Positions 24,162-51,620 of a stretch of DNA of 64,000 nt are shown here, in pieces. The notes under the pieces are model-generated. The model made no database searches, had not been told where the DNA came from, and saw only the letters and a list, made by a program, of their open reading frames with translations. A program made the position numbers and the translations under genes. Position 1 is the first letter of the stretch. Each line of letters opens with the position of its first letter. Origin of the DNA: Chrysomallon squamiferum (lineage: Eukaryota; Mollusca; Gastropoda; Neomphalida; Peltospiridae). The stretch is taken from contig CM022669.1 of the NCBI GenBank assembly GCA_012295275.1, positions 16,208,672 through 16,272,671 on the forward strand, read 5' to 3'.

Positions 24162-24411
24162 CATTCTTATATCAGCTACCATTAAATATTAATAATTCAT
24201 AAACTGTGTTTAATTTTAAAATATTCAAATGAATGTTATGGTTCAGAAGCAAAGTTCTTACCATTTTTTTTTTTTTCAAAGGCAATATTTAGATACTGCC
24301 ATACATTTGTGCTATTCTGTTCAACAACCTTTCATCATCTTTGAGGCTCTTTCTTTATTCTATCTTCCCATCCCAGAACCTGACAGCTTTCTGGTTGATG
24401 ATCTCATCTAA
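20280..24411 (-). pseudogene. decayed multi-piece protein-coding sequence, family unknown
   Basis: Four minus-strand stretches read like protein but are broken by stops. 24411-24292 gives LDEIINQKAVRFWDGKIE, stop, RKSLKDDERLLNRIAQMYGS. 23070-22520 gives FEPRREHNVKQRQKEWIDVN then SRMLLKAPKFSEVFGLGRGE then PYDLFLHLLPNQKDKVKLIM, stop (22860-22858), DTFKEVHHLLTGNEICQPDF and onward to another stop (22743-22741). 22030-21890 gives NNLTICCFVKQLGYFWGQF, stop, DLVNVVNHNLKNPVTS. 20570-20280 gives DFLNFEGAESTKQLLMLTEL, AS, stop, GTDIIVHNLPEMTTNGSVVF. Stop density in the second piece (two in about 160 codons) is far below that expected for such AT-rich DNA. The pieces share one strand and order, which suggests ruined exons of a single gene, but linkage is inferred and I do not recognise the family. 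Confidence 0.4.
24091..24161. repeat. poly(T) tract
   Basis: About 70 bp of near-pure T with a few C and A interruptions. Confidence 0.93.
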
Positions 24412-24780
24412 ACACTAAACACTTTTGTTCCAACCCAGTACAAAGCTGAACAGCTGTGTTTTGAATTTTGTGATTACTCACTGTGAAATACAGGCTACCC
24501 GTAAACTTTTTAAAAACATTAATAATGCATTTTTCTTTTCTGAGTGTCTTGTAAACAATTATTATGATAATAATAAACAGAATATACGAGGTTATACACA
24601 GCTTTACGTATTAAAAAAAAAAAAAACTGCTTTCAACCCAGTGGCTGCCTTTATTTTCAGTTTTATCTGAACAATCTCCCACTATGTAACATGCTTTTAA
24701 ACCACACCTGGGTTATTTCTTTTTTAAAGCCAGTGAATCATCATGTAATAGCTGATTTTCCAAAAATAGATATAATGTAT

Positions 24781-24940
24781 ATTTGTCTTATAAATTAATA
24801 ATATAAAATATATTAAACATTCTAACAGTAGTAACGTCTATTTGTATCATTATTACTATTTATTTATTATTAAAGGCCTGCAAAAGACTGATTCATAAAT
24901 TCTATAAAGTGTAAGAAAATTAAACAAAATGACTACATGT
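24781..24940. repeat. diverged direct duplication, copy 1
   Basis: It shares ATTAATAATATA, ATATATT-AACATTCT, GCCTGCAAAA and CTATAAAG-GTAAG blocks, in order, with 25206-25360, with small indels. The pair flanks the (GA)n tract at 25038-25129. Confidence 0.65.
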
Positions 24941-25033
24941 CATTCAGACTTGAAGTACAGAAGATCCATTCCTGCTACTGAAGTATTACAGATAGATAAA
25001 TGGGTTCCTGGGTGAATATATGTATGATGGGTG

Positions 25034-25133
<100 letters not shown>

Positions 25134-25205
25134 TAAATTACATCAATTAATTTTTAGTTTAAGCTGGATGAACAGTTTAAGCTGAATATTATAAATAACA
25201 CACAT

Positions 25206-25360
25206 ATTTGCCTTTCCAATTAATAATATAATATATTGAACATTCTGACAATAACTTTTATTTATTATAATTATTACTACTTACTTATTAATAAAAGCCT
25301 GCAAAAAGGTTGGTGCAAAAATCCTATAAAGAGTAAGTCAATTAAATAAAATGACATGTA
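25206..25360. repeat. diverged direct duplication, copy 2
   Basis: Same order of blocks as 24781-24940 and the same orientation, about 425 bp further on. Divergence is substantial, so the duplication is not recent. Confidence 0.65.
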
Positions 25361-26401
25361 CCTGCTTTCAATAGTTTTCTAAAAACGAATAAGTTGCCGT
25401 ACTTTATTAATTAAATCTAACTTACTCGACATCTTCAACTGTTTAAACTAATTTGTTCTCTTAATTATTATTATGATTATTATTATTTATTTATTTATTT
25501 ATTTATTTTTGTTTTATTTTATTTTTTATCGGCCAATTGGATTGGCAGTAGTGTTTTCCTTTGCCTGTCCTATTTTTGTATCTGAACTAAACGAAAAGTC
25601 ACTTGCATTTTAACTTGTCGAATTCTAAGCAACATATTTTGCTTTATAGAAACAATCAATGAATAAATTCTGACGATAACCTTTTTGTGAATTATATTTC
25701 ACTTACATTTTTCTTCTAATATTACTTTACGTTAAAAAAAAAAGTACTTAATTTACTATACCAAATGCACGATCAAGATTATTTCTGTAAAGGGGAATTA
25801 CTCTAAATCAGAATGCCAAATACTGCAAGAGTTAATGAACATTAGAATTATTTCGAAATCATTTCGAATTGGATGTCCTCAACAAAGACAAATAAATAAA
25901 TAAATAAATAAATGAATGAATAACAGCAGTAATAAAACTGAATTATTTAGCTGAAATGAATTATACGTAGGGGAAAAATACGTTGTGTTTTTTTATACAC
26001 AGCTTTTAAAGAAACCGTTAAACGTTTCTGTGCAGCCTGTTTCATTATTCTACGTTCTAGCCATGCTACAACGGGACACAAGAGTATACACTTTCGTCCT
26101 TTCACATATTATGCATGAAAGATTTCTTGGACTTATTAATGGTTGTATGTTTATGGAAGGAATGGCTACTGATGTAATTGTTATACCAGTTCCGTAAATC
26201 ATGTCTGACGTCCTCCGTAAATTATGTCACTTTTAATATTATTCTGAACAATAATTTTGGATCTCTTGATTTTTAAAATTAAACTGGAGTTATTCCGCTT
26301 CGACTACTACAATATTTTCGCAATTTCCGTTCTACAAATAAACTGGAGGGTTTAACGTAACAATAACGAAACTCCTAATTACATTTATTTATTTATTTAT
26401 T

Positions 26402-26457
<56 letters not shown>

Positions 26458-27212
26458 GATCATTATTATTATTATTTGTTCATTTTGTGTTTGTTTAGTC
26501 AACAACAATATCAATTAGAAGAACAAGAAGAAAAAACCCAACAATAACAACAACCATAGCAGTAGCTGTTGTTGTTGTAGTAGTAATAGTAGTCGTCGTT
26601 GGAGAATGATATTACAGGTAATAACGTCTATGAAAAGTAAAATGACAAAAAAGCCCAGACGTACACCCACTCACACACATACACACGCATACACACAAGC
26701 ACACACACACATACATACATACATACATACATACATACATACATACATACATGCATGCATACATACACATACACACAAAAGAAACAACAAAAATAACAAA
26801 AACAAAAACCTAACTGAAAACGGGAGGAAGTCGTTCAGTCCGTTATGAAATTATAGATTATTTTTGACAGTGTTCATAACATCAATATCATGCAGTACGT
26901 GCATTTCCTATATGACAACTAGAGCATGAAATGGCCATTTAAGACCACTTAAAACTTTTAGCGTAATTATGTGCATGCGATCGTTTGCGAAACGATAATT
27001 ATAACTGAACTGAAGAATGTGAAGAAATCGACTACTCTTTTCACACTACTCAGCATATGTAAATAAAATAATAAAATGACAACAACAACAACGACGACGA
27101 TAATAATGACGATTGTGATAATAATAATAATAATAACAACAGCAACAACGATAATGATGACTGTGGTAATAATAATAATAGCACCAACAACAACGACAAC
27201 AACAACAATAAC

Positions 27213-27272
<60 letters not shown>

Positions 27273-27992
27273 GTCCTTAACTACTTCTAAGTTAATGTAT
27301 ACGTAATATTTGTGTAAAATTCTTAATTTAATTTATGAATGGAAATGACATTTTTGGACTAATATGTTTTACAAACAAACACGGAATATGGCTGCAAGCA
27401 TATCATTTCCATTTATTTGAAAATGAAGAAAAACACAACGAAATAAATAGAAGAAGAAGAAGAAGGAGGAGGAGGAAATATGAAAAAAAGAAAAAAAAAA
27501 AGAACTAAGGAATGCAAAACTGAACAAAACTAAACAGGAAGGAATTATTTTAAAAAATAATAATAAAAAAAGAACCTCAAGACGTCTTATCTTCACGCGT
27601 TGTCAATGGATACACGTCTGCTTGCTGTATCCATGACCACAGCGTCAACAACAGTTCGCATAAAACCATTTAGTCCTTGATATTTAGAATTGTTGCTATG
27701 GCATTTACTGGTTTTAGTTTTACATATTGATTATTTTTCTGAGTTTTATTGTTTCAAAAATATTCGTTAAATCCAATTTTGTTATAGAGCAATGATGACC
27801 AAAACAAAAGAGTATTCATGAGCTTTTTTTAAAAGAAATTATGGCGGAATTAAACTTTAGAATCCTTGCTGTAACAGAAGCATTTACGAACAAAACTGAC
27901 AAACAAAAATAAACCTGTATATGAACATGCGCGTATACTCACACAAAGTTTACTACCTACAGTGAGACAGTGGATTAATTTAAAGTGAACCA

Positions 27993-28059
<67 letters not shown>

Positions 28060-28429
28060 GCTGTAATACGGTCAAACACAAGCAAAGGAAAATATTTATA
28101 AACTTGCAGAAAAGGTACCGAACACGAACTGCAGTCGTTGGTATATTCCACTTAATTAATCTAAACATACGGACTAATGCAATTTGACGCTCAGAGTGCT
28201 TCCTCCACTCTTTGATTCGAAACTCGGGACGTTCTGCTGTCTATTGATCTGTGAATTCGATCAGAAATCATCATGAGAGATGAAACGATAGGTCATTCAT
28301 CTCTTTTGTATAAACTGCTGATTCACCCTTCTCGTGGTTTTTCGTCCATGCAAACAGGCAGAACAGTGAAAGGTTGATCTAGAAAAAAAAAGAGATTGCT
28401 TCAGGCAATGTGACGGCAGTTTTTGAGTC

Positions 28430-28464
<35 letters not shown>

Positions 28465-28853
28465 CTACGGTCTCTGCGAAGTTGTGGTATATGGCGACAC
28501 TAGCCTTGCAGGAATAATCAGACCGTTTTTATGTGCAGAGATGGTTAATTCCTTTCACCTGTGAAATAAGACATAATGGTACTTGGATTTATGCTTAATA
28601 TAAAATGTTGGTAGAACAAACGGCGAAAGATTATATATTTATGAAGATACTTGGTCAAACAAAGAATCAGAAAAATAAATCAACATTTTTCTATCGTTCA
28701 GCAAATTTTTCTTCAAGTTCAGAATTTCGTTGTTTTTTTTCTTTTTGTTTCTATTACTTCTGTTAAGCAATTGTCATCATACATAAATGTATGCTCATTT
28801 TTTTGTTGTTGTCGTTGTTTTGGGGGTTTTGAAATTACGTTTTACTACATCAC

Positions 28854-28856
<3 letters not shown>
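25361..28856. other. repeat-rich region without recognised genes
   Basis: Contains (TTTA)n(TTA)n at 26383-26456, (ACAT)n at 26701-26768, ACA/ATA units from 27076 with pure (AAT)n at 27215-27271, (AT)n at 27995-28054 and poly(T) at 28433-28464. A 70-codon open frame at 25985-26197 is non-repetitive but unrecognised. Confidence 0.5.
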
Positions 28857-28922
<66 letters not shown>

Positions 28923-28949
28923 TCTGTGTGTGTGTGTGTGTGTGTGTAT
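28857..28949. repeat. (CT)n(GT)n compound microsatellite
   Basis: (CT)n spans 28857-28918 and is followed by (GT)n to about 28949. Confidence 0.97.
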
Positions 28950-37323
<8,374 letters not shown>

Positions 37324-37343
37324 TTTTTTTTTTTTTTTTTTTT
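37324..37343 (-). other. poly(A) tract directly after the PKA-R stop codon
   Basis: The minus strand reads GAA AAA TGA followed at once by adenines (20 in all, counting the last base of TGA). It is the expected remnant of a reverse-transcribed tail. A/T homopolymers are common in this window, so on its own it is weak evidence. No clear target-site duplication is seen on the two sides. Confidence 0.55.
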
Positions 37344-38446
37344 CATTTTTCTACATACATCGTATAGAGCTGACTATTTCTCTTCATGATGTCCACACAG
37401 GGTCCGAGTAGTCTTTCGAAACAACCGCGATCCAGAAACGCAGATTTCACTTTGCCCACCGCGTACACGTTCGCCGTGCGAGGCTTGTTCTCTATGAGAG
37501 CTAGCTCTCCGAAGTACGTTCCCGTCGACCGCGTCGCTATTTCCTGCTCCGTCTCGTCCTGGCCGTTTATTGTCACTCGTATATGTCCTTCCTCGACGAA
37601 GTACATCCCGTCGGCATCGTCCCCTTGCTCGATAATAGCCTCTCCGTCCTCGAACACTCTCGACACCAGCGCGTCTGCCAGCCTCATCCTCTCGTATCCG
37701 TCCAAGCACTGGAGAATGGTAACCGCTTCCAGAAGCTTCTCGTATTTTTTGCGCTTCCTGAAGGCACTTTTCAGAACGATCCTTCGGAACGATTTCCTGT
37801 CCATGGCCCACAGCGTGCCCTGCGTGACGGCTACGACGGTGGCCGACCTGGGCATGTTGTACATGAGGGCGAGCTCGCCGAAGCTTCCCCTGTTGTCGAA
37901 CTGGTGCACTTTTTTCTGCTCGCCTTTAATGTCGACGAGGACGTCGTAGACGCCGACGTCGATAACATAGAAGTTGTCGCCGTCTTCGCCCTGTTTGATG
38001 ACGGTGTCGCCCGGGGCCACGGTCCGCTCGAACATGGCGTCGATGACTTCCTGCATCTGCTCGATGTCCAGACTGCGAAACAGCAGAATCCCGCCCACCG
38101 CTTCGGACAGCCGTTCCCGCTGGTCGTCCGTTTTCGGATAGGTGACCTTGTCTTCGTCGCTGTCGTCCGCTTCCGGGTCATACCGCTCGGCAGACACCGA
38201 CTGACGTCTGGCGTACTTGCCCCGGTTGTTCCTGGGTTTCAGCACGGTCTTGTCCGGCTCCCCGGCTTCTTCGTCGTCCTCCACGATGATGTACATGGGC
38301 ACGTCTTTGGGACGTTTGCGGTCTCGGGTCTTCGTGAAGTACTCCACCGCGAAGTCGTAGAGGTCGGCCGGCTTCTCGCGCAGCACCGCCACCGTGAAGT
38401 CCCGGAGCAAGTCTCCGAGACCTTCTGGAATCTCCAAGTTCATCAT
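37343..38446 (-). CDS. cAMP-dependent protein kinase regulatory subunit, RII-like, intronless
   Basis: A 367-aa protein that would hold the PKA catalytic subunit inactive until cAMP binds. Residues 5-45 ([20 protein letters not shown] onward) are the dimerisation/docking domain, which anchors the dimer to AKAP proteins. ARRQSV at 79-84 is the inhibitor site; the serine makes it substrate-like, as in RII subunits. Two cyclic-nucleotide-binding domains follow, each with an intact phosphate-binding cassette: [14 protein letters not shown] (189-202; Glu191, Arg200) and [14 protein letters not shown] (312-325; Glu314, Arg323). Length is normal for the family. Base composition and codon use are GC-rich, unlike the AT-rich surroundings and the fucosyltransferases. 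There is no intron, and the TGA stop runs directly into a 20-nt A tract, so it looks like a retrocopy. The intact frame and key residues suggest it is functional or young. Start: the first of two consecutive ATGs; the second is also possible. Confidence 0.93.
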   Translation of the reverse strand: MMNLEIPEGLGDLLRDFTVAVLREKPADLYDFAVEYFTKTRDRKRPKDVPMYIIVEDDEEAGEPDKTVLKPRNNRGKYARRQSVSAERYDPEADDSDEDKVTYPKTDDQRERLSEAVGGILLFRSLDIEQMQEVIDAMFERTVAPGDTVIKQGEDGDNFYVIDVGVYDVLVDIKGEQKKVHQFDNRGSFGELALMYNMPRSATVVAVTQGTLWAMDRKSFRRIVLKSAFRKRKKYEKLLEAVTILQCLDGYERMRLADALVSRVFEDGEAIIEQGDDADGMYFVEEGHIRVTINGQDETEQEIATRSTGTYFGELALIENKPRTANVYAVGKVKSAFLDRGCFERLLGPCVDIMKRNSQLYTMYVEK

Positions 38447-39412
38447 GGAATAAATAAATAGATAGCCTGGTATTTCTCGTTTACTCGTGTGACACTCGAC
38501 CCGGTAAAAAAAAACCGGCTTTAACGGGAATGGAAACGAGGATAAATTGTTTTGTCGATACCCGGACTGCGCTCTGTGAAGCCGCGTTCAGTAAACACGA
38601 AGGGCGTTTTTATTTTTTTTTTATATTTTTTATTTGTTTGAAGTGCGTTAGTCAAGGTAGCGTAGAATTTCCGCAGCAGTTATAAACGTCTTAAGTCCAT
38701 AATAAACAGCCCTGTCGTTATGTTTGAGAACGAATCACCTGGAGAAAACCTCAACAGTGAACGAATTATTTCTGATGTAATGCCGACTGCGCGACACCAT
38801 TGTCTACGAGTAACTACAAAATGCAGGCTGGTGGTTACAACTGTAGCTTCTTGACTTCACCTGCAATTAGAAGGAGAAACAAATAAATTAATTAAAATAA
38901 TTATAATAGTGTACTGAATAAAAATATTCCAAAAAAAAAATAATAATAAATAAATTTAAATAAAGAAAGAAAGAAAGAAATAAAGAAAGAAAGAAATAAA
39001 GAAATAAAGAAATAAATATTATAAAAACATACAAGTAGTACTGAGAACTGAGTTCTGGTATTTTAGTATTAATTATTATGTTCATCATCATCACAGCAGC
39101 AGCACAACCATATAACAGTAATAGACACAGTCGGAGTCGTATCACCACCCGCGGCGGTCGCACAGTAGTAATAACATTAGCAGCAGTAATGGTAGCAGCA
39201 GCTGCAGTAGTAGTGGCAGCAGTAGTAATAGTAGTAGTGGTTATGGTAGAAGTAATAGTAGTTGTAATTCAAGTAGCAGTAGTAGTCGTTTCGTAATGCT
39301 AACACTAGTGGTAGTAATAGTTCCATTATAATGGTAGTAGTAGTAGTTATTGTTGTTGTAATGGTAGCATTTTAATGTGTTTTTCTCAAAAATCATTACT
39401 GTATGTTATTTA

Positions 39413-39452
<40 letters not shown>

Positions 39453-40923
39453 GTTGTTGTTGTTGTTGTTGTTGTTGAACAGATGACAAATAACATCTAT
39501 TCTTTACTTCAAACTACTTATCATAGACGTGTTTCTCTTATCATCCCCTCTAAATAAATCAATCACGTCCCATGTATACAATTTTCCGTTCTTTACACTC
39601 TTTATTAACATCAGACCCTGGATTGAGAATGCAGCTAGTACTATTCGTCATCCACTTAAGGAAGGTATCAATAATGGCTGCGTTTAAATGGAATCTCTAA
39701 TGACCTTTTGACGCCAAATCCATGTTCTCGTTAGAACTAGTTTAATGAGTGGTTAAAGCATGCTGGATCGATAACATAATTTTATAACGGTGAAAATACA
39801 AGTTAATTTCGCTGCGAGACGACTAATTGGCTTCGCGTGATAGTTAGAAAAATATTGATGAAAAAAAAACCTGAAAAAACCCCGAACAAGATATAATTTT
39901 GTGCCTGTCGAAATGTTGTCTATTTGAGAAATTTGCGTTACGATCTTTTCTAAGAGTGCTGGTAATGGAAAACAAAATAAACAACAAAAAATGATAAAAG
40001 AATAATAATTGGTTAGAAAGAGAAAAAGCCACAAATTGAAAAAAAAAAAAGATAAATCAAAGAAAAAAAAAAAGAAACAGCAAGGAAATAAATAAAGAAA
40101 ATAGGCAATAATAAAAATAAGAAACGAACAAATTTTTTCGCAGCATTGAAACAAGGACAAAAAAGATGGTGAAAACAATTTCTCTTTTTTGTTGTTGTTG
40201 TTAGTTTTGAAAGTTAACTGTTTAAATGTAACTTAATGCAGCTTTCAGCCAAGCAGCGTTATTAAGGTATAGAAAATAAGAAAAGGAAAACACGCTATAA
40301 ATAAATACAACTGAAATCAAGAAACAACTCTGCATAAAAGATATCCCTCGACAAATTCAGAAATAATACCATCAACACAATCTTCGAGAATAGGACTTAG
40401 CAATTTTTATCACAGAAAGAAAAGATACTGTACAGATAGAAAGTAAATTAAAAATCACACGCCGAATAGCTCAATACAGCAGAATATTTTTAACTCAACA
40501 GTAGAGAAAAAAAAGAAACAAGTATGTATGAGTGTTTTCACTTACTTTCAGCACAGAAAAACAACCTACGTGTCTTTTGTAATCTACGTTTCGGCTTTGA
40601 GAAATGATCGTAAACACCTTCTACGCACAGCAGTGAACGTCTTTATGATATCCAAGGTGATGACATTTTGCTGTCGACAAACCAATGACTACCAGGCACG
40701 GTTAATTATTTTTTAACACATACGACAACAGCGGCAGGACAAACTGTTGTGTTTGTCACACCTATACATTTGAAAATTCACGGCATGGCACAGCTCTGAT
40801 ATCTTTCTGATGGGAGTAATATAATGTAAAGCACATAGAAGCTGCACACACATACGCCCTTACTTCATCCTTTGACAAAAACATTCAAATACAGATATAT
40901 TAAAATAATAATATTAATACGAA
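38447..40923. other. region upstream of the PKA-R retrogene
   Basis: 38450-38880 is less repetitive and, being 5' of the retrogene, is where any acquired promoter or 5' exon would lie. It has no obvious TATA box. GTA-rich low complexity spans 39160-39360 and (TTA)n(TTG)n spans 39414-39477. No other gene recognised. Confidence 0.4.
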
Positions 40924-40957
40924 TATACATACATACATACATACATACATACATACA

Positions 40958-40993
<36 letters not shown>

Positions 40994-41030
40994 CATACAT
41001 ACATACATACATACAAACATACATACATAC
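40924..41030. repeat. (ATAC)n microsatellite
   Basis: Tetranucleotide array with a short (AT)n break near 40986 and one AAAC unit. Confidence 0.97.
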
Positions 41031-41554
41031 TTACATAAGCATACACATTCATACTTAGAATAATACTTAAAAAGAAAAGTGTCTATCTTACGTATTAATA
41101 ACAAAAAAGTATCTCTGCGAAAGTATACACCTAAACATATATTTAGTGTTGACAGCTTTCTTTAAATTATGGCATGAAACCTTTGTTAATAACAAAGTAT
41201 CGCCAATATAAAATAGCAAGTCCAGAGAGAGGCAGAAAGGTTCTCTTTTCCTGTGATGTCTTTTCGTGTATCGGAATATAAAGCAAGCTTAGAAAAAGTT
41301 ATCTTGAGAAACAAATGTTATAATCAGTTGGAGGTATTTACGCTGTTTGGAGAAATATCACAAATGTAATATGTGGCAAAGAGAGTGATTGTTCAGACAT
41401 GTCTGAAGTAGAAATATTTTTAAATCCAATCCATGATTTTAGTTTTGAATGTTTGTCGAAATAATTGTACCTACATTTCAAGGTTTATATTAATGAAAGC
41501 TTCTTGTTGTTGCTGTTGTTGTAGTTGTTGTTTCTGGTGTTGTAATTGTAGTTA

Positions 41555-41620
<66 letters not shown>

Positions 41621-43439
41621 GTAGAAGTAGTAGCAATGGTAATTACAGTACATTCACCGTAGTAATAACGGAACAATCATCAACGTTATGCATTATTATT
41701 AGTATTATCATCGTCGTCATCATTATAATCATCATCACCATCATCATGATACATTTAAATAATTGCACATCTTACAGTACTATAATCAATTCATCAACTA
41801 TTGTGCAAATCCTCGACAATGGCCAAGCAATACAACGTCATAATATCCTGTAATACCATAAAAGAATATTAGATATTAAATATTAACTAAATCTCTTATA
41901 TAGTTCTTTCATCTTCAGAAAACTCGTCGTTACAAATGACAATTTCTACGAGGCAGACCGGGTCACAGAATGCAAATATGATTAAATATTAAACAAGTAC
42001 TAAAGCTCAGTTCTGAAAAATCAGTGGGCGTATGAAAGACGGATAAAACAATTACTTAAAGAGAGTTTTAAGAACAAATAATATATAGAAAAAACAAAAA
42101 TACATTTTTTTTTTTTAAATTAAAATGTCTCATAAGGATTAATTTTTTATTGTTTTATTTAAATTTTTTATATATCTTTGGCGCACTTTTGTGATACTTT
42201 TTTTGTTGTTTTGTTGTTGTTGTTGTTTTATTTCAGTTGATACAATGGTTATATTTACTTATGTTTTGTTACTGTACTTAATTAGTATCCCAGATAACTC
42301 CACAAAGGACTGATCTTCAGATAATATGTTTTGTTATTTATTTATTTATTTTGTTTTATTTTATTTTTTTATCTATTTTATTTTATTTTATTTACTTATT
42401 TGCGTATTCATTTATTTATTTGTTTATTTATTTAATATTATTCGATTATAATAGAACATGACCAAAGTAATATCTTGTATTAATTCGGATCTTAGTACAT
42501 ATACGCAAAACACCGAGGACAGTCTACACGTCAAAAGTACATGCACCAGCGATTAGCTAAACTGTAACACGAAGATAAACAATTATTTACGATAACTGGA
42601 CATTACATTTTACACAGGTGAACGATATTTCTCAGTCTGTCAGAGCAACGCACACTAAATGTGGTCCAATAGTAGACGACGTTAGTTAGGGCTTTGGCTT
42701 CACACAACTACGGCTATTTGTGATTGGCTGTTTAAAATGTTTTAAAGACATGTTATCATGATTCTGTTCCTATCAAAAATTTACTCAAAAAAACCAACAA
42801 CACTGAAACACTGACATTTATGATAAACCATTACTAGACCCCACTTTAATATACACTGTGTATATTTTGATTAAGTAGAATAATAATACTAATGATGATG
42901 AATATGATGATAATGATGATGATAATGACGACGACGATAAGCCAGTAATTAATTCAGTAATGCTATAGACAGTTTGTTCTTACTGGAAGACAGTTTTATG
43001 GGATTGTTTGTTACTATAGTAACAGACGATCTTAACAGCTTGGTTTAATGGTTAAAATTAAATACAGTTAAGCTACGAATCACTGATTTTTTTTCTTTTA
43101 TACATTTGGTATTTTACGTACAGTCTTTGTGGGCAGAAGCTGGTTATAGTTTTAGAATTTTAACTTAATGATAACAAAACCAAAAATACAATGAAACCAC
43201 CTATATCAATGATGGAAACAGCGATATACCATTTTTTTTATATAGATCGAGAATACTTTGATATGGCTTTGTTTTCTTTTCTTTTCATTTTTTTTCTTTA
43301 TATATATATTTTTTTTTTTTTAAATACATATGGTAGGAATGTCCTGAAGTGACTTGAATAAGGACAGTTTCCTTGCAGTTTAACCTAATTATAACACAAA
43401 AGTAAATACAAACAATTTTATTTTTCCATAAACGTCCAG
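41031..43439. other. spacer before the candidate peptide exon
   Basis: (ATT)n at 41555-41617, TTTA/TTTTA runs at 42335-42435 and GAT-rich DNA at 42890-42945. A good-looking acceptor (AGTTTCCTTGCAG) ends at 43379, but the frame of the following candidate exon is closed by a TAA near 43402. Confidence 0.45.
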
Positions 43440-43726
43440 TTAAACTGAACACCTTTCTGTTCTCGCCGAAAACTGATGAAATATCGAACACGCCGTCGCT
43501 GAAGAAACTGCGGCTCCTGGAAGTTTTGTTACGAGTTATGAATCAGATCTATCGACGTCAAATCGAACACGACGGCGATCGAATCAGACTGTCAGACTGC
43601 TTGACGCACGAGAGTTTTCCTTGCCGGTCAGGACGGAAACGTCAATTACAGCAACAGATATCACCCTGGAAACAGACTGCAGGTGTTTCGTATTCCTTTA
43701 CCCGGTGGCAGACGTGGCTCTTATGA
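43440..43726 (+). CDS. candidate terminal exon of a secreted peptide precursor
   Basis: It is open for 94 codons plus stop after a possible acceptor (pyrimidine-rich tract then CGTCCAG at 43433-43439), entering in a phase that needs one base from an upstream exon. It reads KLNTFLFSPKTDEISNTPSL, KKLRLLEVLLRVMNQIYRRQ, IEHDGDRIRLSDCLTHESFP, CRSGRKRQ and a Trp-rich end. Arg-Arg (residues 38-39) and Gly-Arg-Lys-Arg (64-67) would release a 24-residue peptide with two cysteines seven residues apart, an N-terminal Gln and an amidated C-terminus. TGA is at 43724-43726 and AATAAA at 43831-43836. The segment is GC-richer than its flanks. No signal peptide or upstream exon was found and the family is not recognised, so the role is inferred from processing sites only. 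A chance ORF or pseudo-exon remains possible. Confidence 0.35.
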
Positions 43727-43830
43727 AATTTCGTTTCTCGATTTATACACAGATCAATACTATTTTCTTTGCTAATAATTTTTTTCTTTCTTTCAATAGT
43801 AAAGTGTTTTTTATATTTTATATTTCACTG

Positions 43831-43836
43831 AATAAA
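43831..43836 (+). promoter_or_regulatory. possible polyadenylation signal AATAAA
   Basis: It lies 105 bases after the stop of the candidate terminal exon at 43440-43726, a normal 3' UTR distance. AATAAA is common by chance in this AT-rich DNA. Confidence 0.3.
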
Positions 43837-44143
43837 TACAGCATTTCTGAAACGAGAAGGTGTCTTTTCGTTTCGACTTAATCCCTGTTTTCGATCTTTT
43901 TCTTTTTTAAAATGTTTTTGTTTTAATAATTTATATATCTATTAAATAACGTATCAGTTATATATATATACGTGTATTTGTGTCTGTGGTACTTTGTGTG
44001 TGTTTTTAATCAATGCTATTCCAATTATTTTGTTTTCATTATTGATGGACCCGCTGAGAAAATAGCGTATTCAGTTGCTCATTTGAGGTCTTCGTTCAGT
44101 TCTATATGAAGCATGCATATACATTCACATACACAGAAAAAAG

Positions 44144-50709
<6,566 letters not shown>

Positions 50710-50723
50710 TAATAATAATAATA

Positions 50724-50755
<32 letters not shown>
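50710..50755. repeat. (AAT)n(ATT)n self-complementary tract
   Basis: AAT units switch to ATT units, so the halves can pair as a hairpin. Confidence 0.85.
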
Positions 50756-50756
<1 letters not shown>

Positions 50757-51094
50757 AAATGAAGATGATGAAAATGAAGATGATGAAAATATTGATAAAA
50801 AGAAGAAAAGAGGTAGCAGAAATGTAACAACAAACAGAAATTAACGAAAAACTAAATTGTATTCCGAAAACTACCGAAATAAAACGAGCACCGCCGAGCA
50901 AGATACTCCGATATTTATTGCTACGGCTAAACGGAAACTTAGACAAACGTGTGCACCAATTATCTACATCCATCAGCGGAGGACTAATCTTGATCAGTAT
51001 AAATGAGATAACCAGGTAATATAGCAATAAACTATCATACAAAGGAAAAAGATAATGAGAACTCTATTCTTCAAGCTCTCCATCAGAATGGCTT

Positions 51095-51127
<33 letters not shown>

Positions 51128-51577
51128 TCTATTCAAGGAGAGATAACGTTAATGGTGAAATCTATTGTGCTTGGAAAGTTACGTCATTATGTCTTTCATT
51201 TTTTTTTTTTTTTTTTTTTTTGTTCATTGTTTTAAATAGAGTAGTGTTGTTTTTCTCCTTGCTATAATGCTATAACTTCGAAAGTCGAATGAATGAATGC
51301 GTCATTATTCATCAAAGGATAAAAAGAACGAGAGAGAGAGAAAATTTTTTTTTATAGCCATTTTTAAATTCCTTATGTATTTTTTTATTTATTTAATTTA
51401 ATTTAATTTAATTTAATTTAATTTTTTTTTATTTTGTGTGTTAGTTTTTTTGGTTGTTTTTTTTTTTTTTTTTTTTTTTTTTTTCCTTTGTAAGAGGCAA
51501 AGATAATATTTGGCAATAAAACTAAAAGCAATTCTTTCCATGGGGAAATGTGAAAGAATTCTTTGGAATCGATAATA

Positions 51578-51579
<2 letters not shown>

Positions 51580-51618
<39 letters not shown>
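51580..51618. repeat. poly(A) tract, 39 bp
   Basis: A perfect A run, with a poly(T) tract at 51459-51484 upstream; together they can form an A/T hairpin about 95 bp apart. Confidence 0.95.

Positions 51619-51620
<2 letters not shown>

Noticed and set aside
28170-28225. Possible tRNA gene or SINE around GATTCGAAACTCGGG
   Set aside because: The B-box-like block is present but no A-box or stems could be paired.
37386-38461. Long open frames in other frames, up to 292 codons, over the PKA-R gene
   Set aside because: They come from the high GC of the true minus-strand gene. Only that frame shows family motifs.
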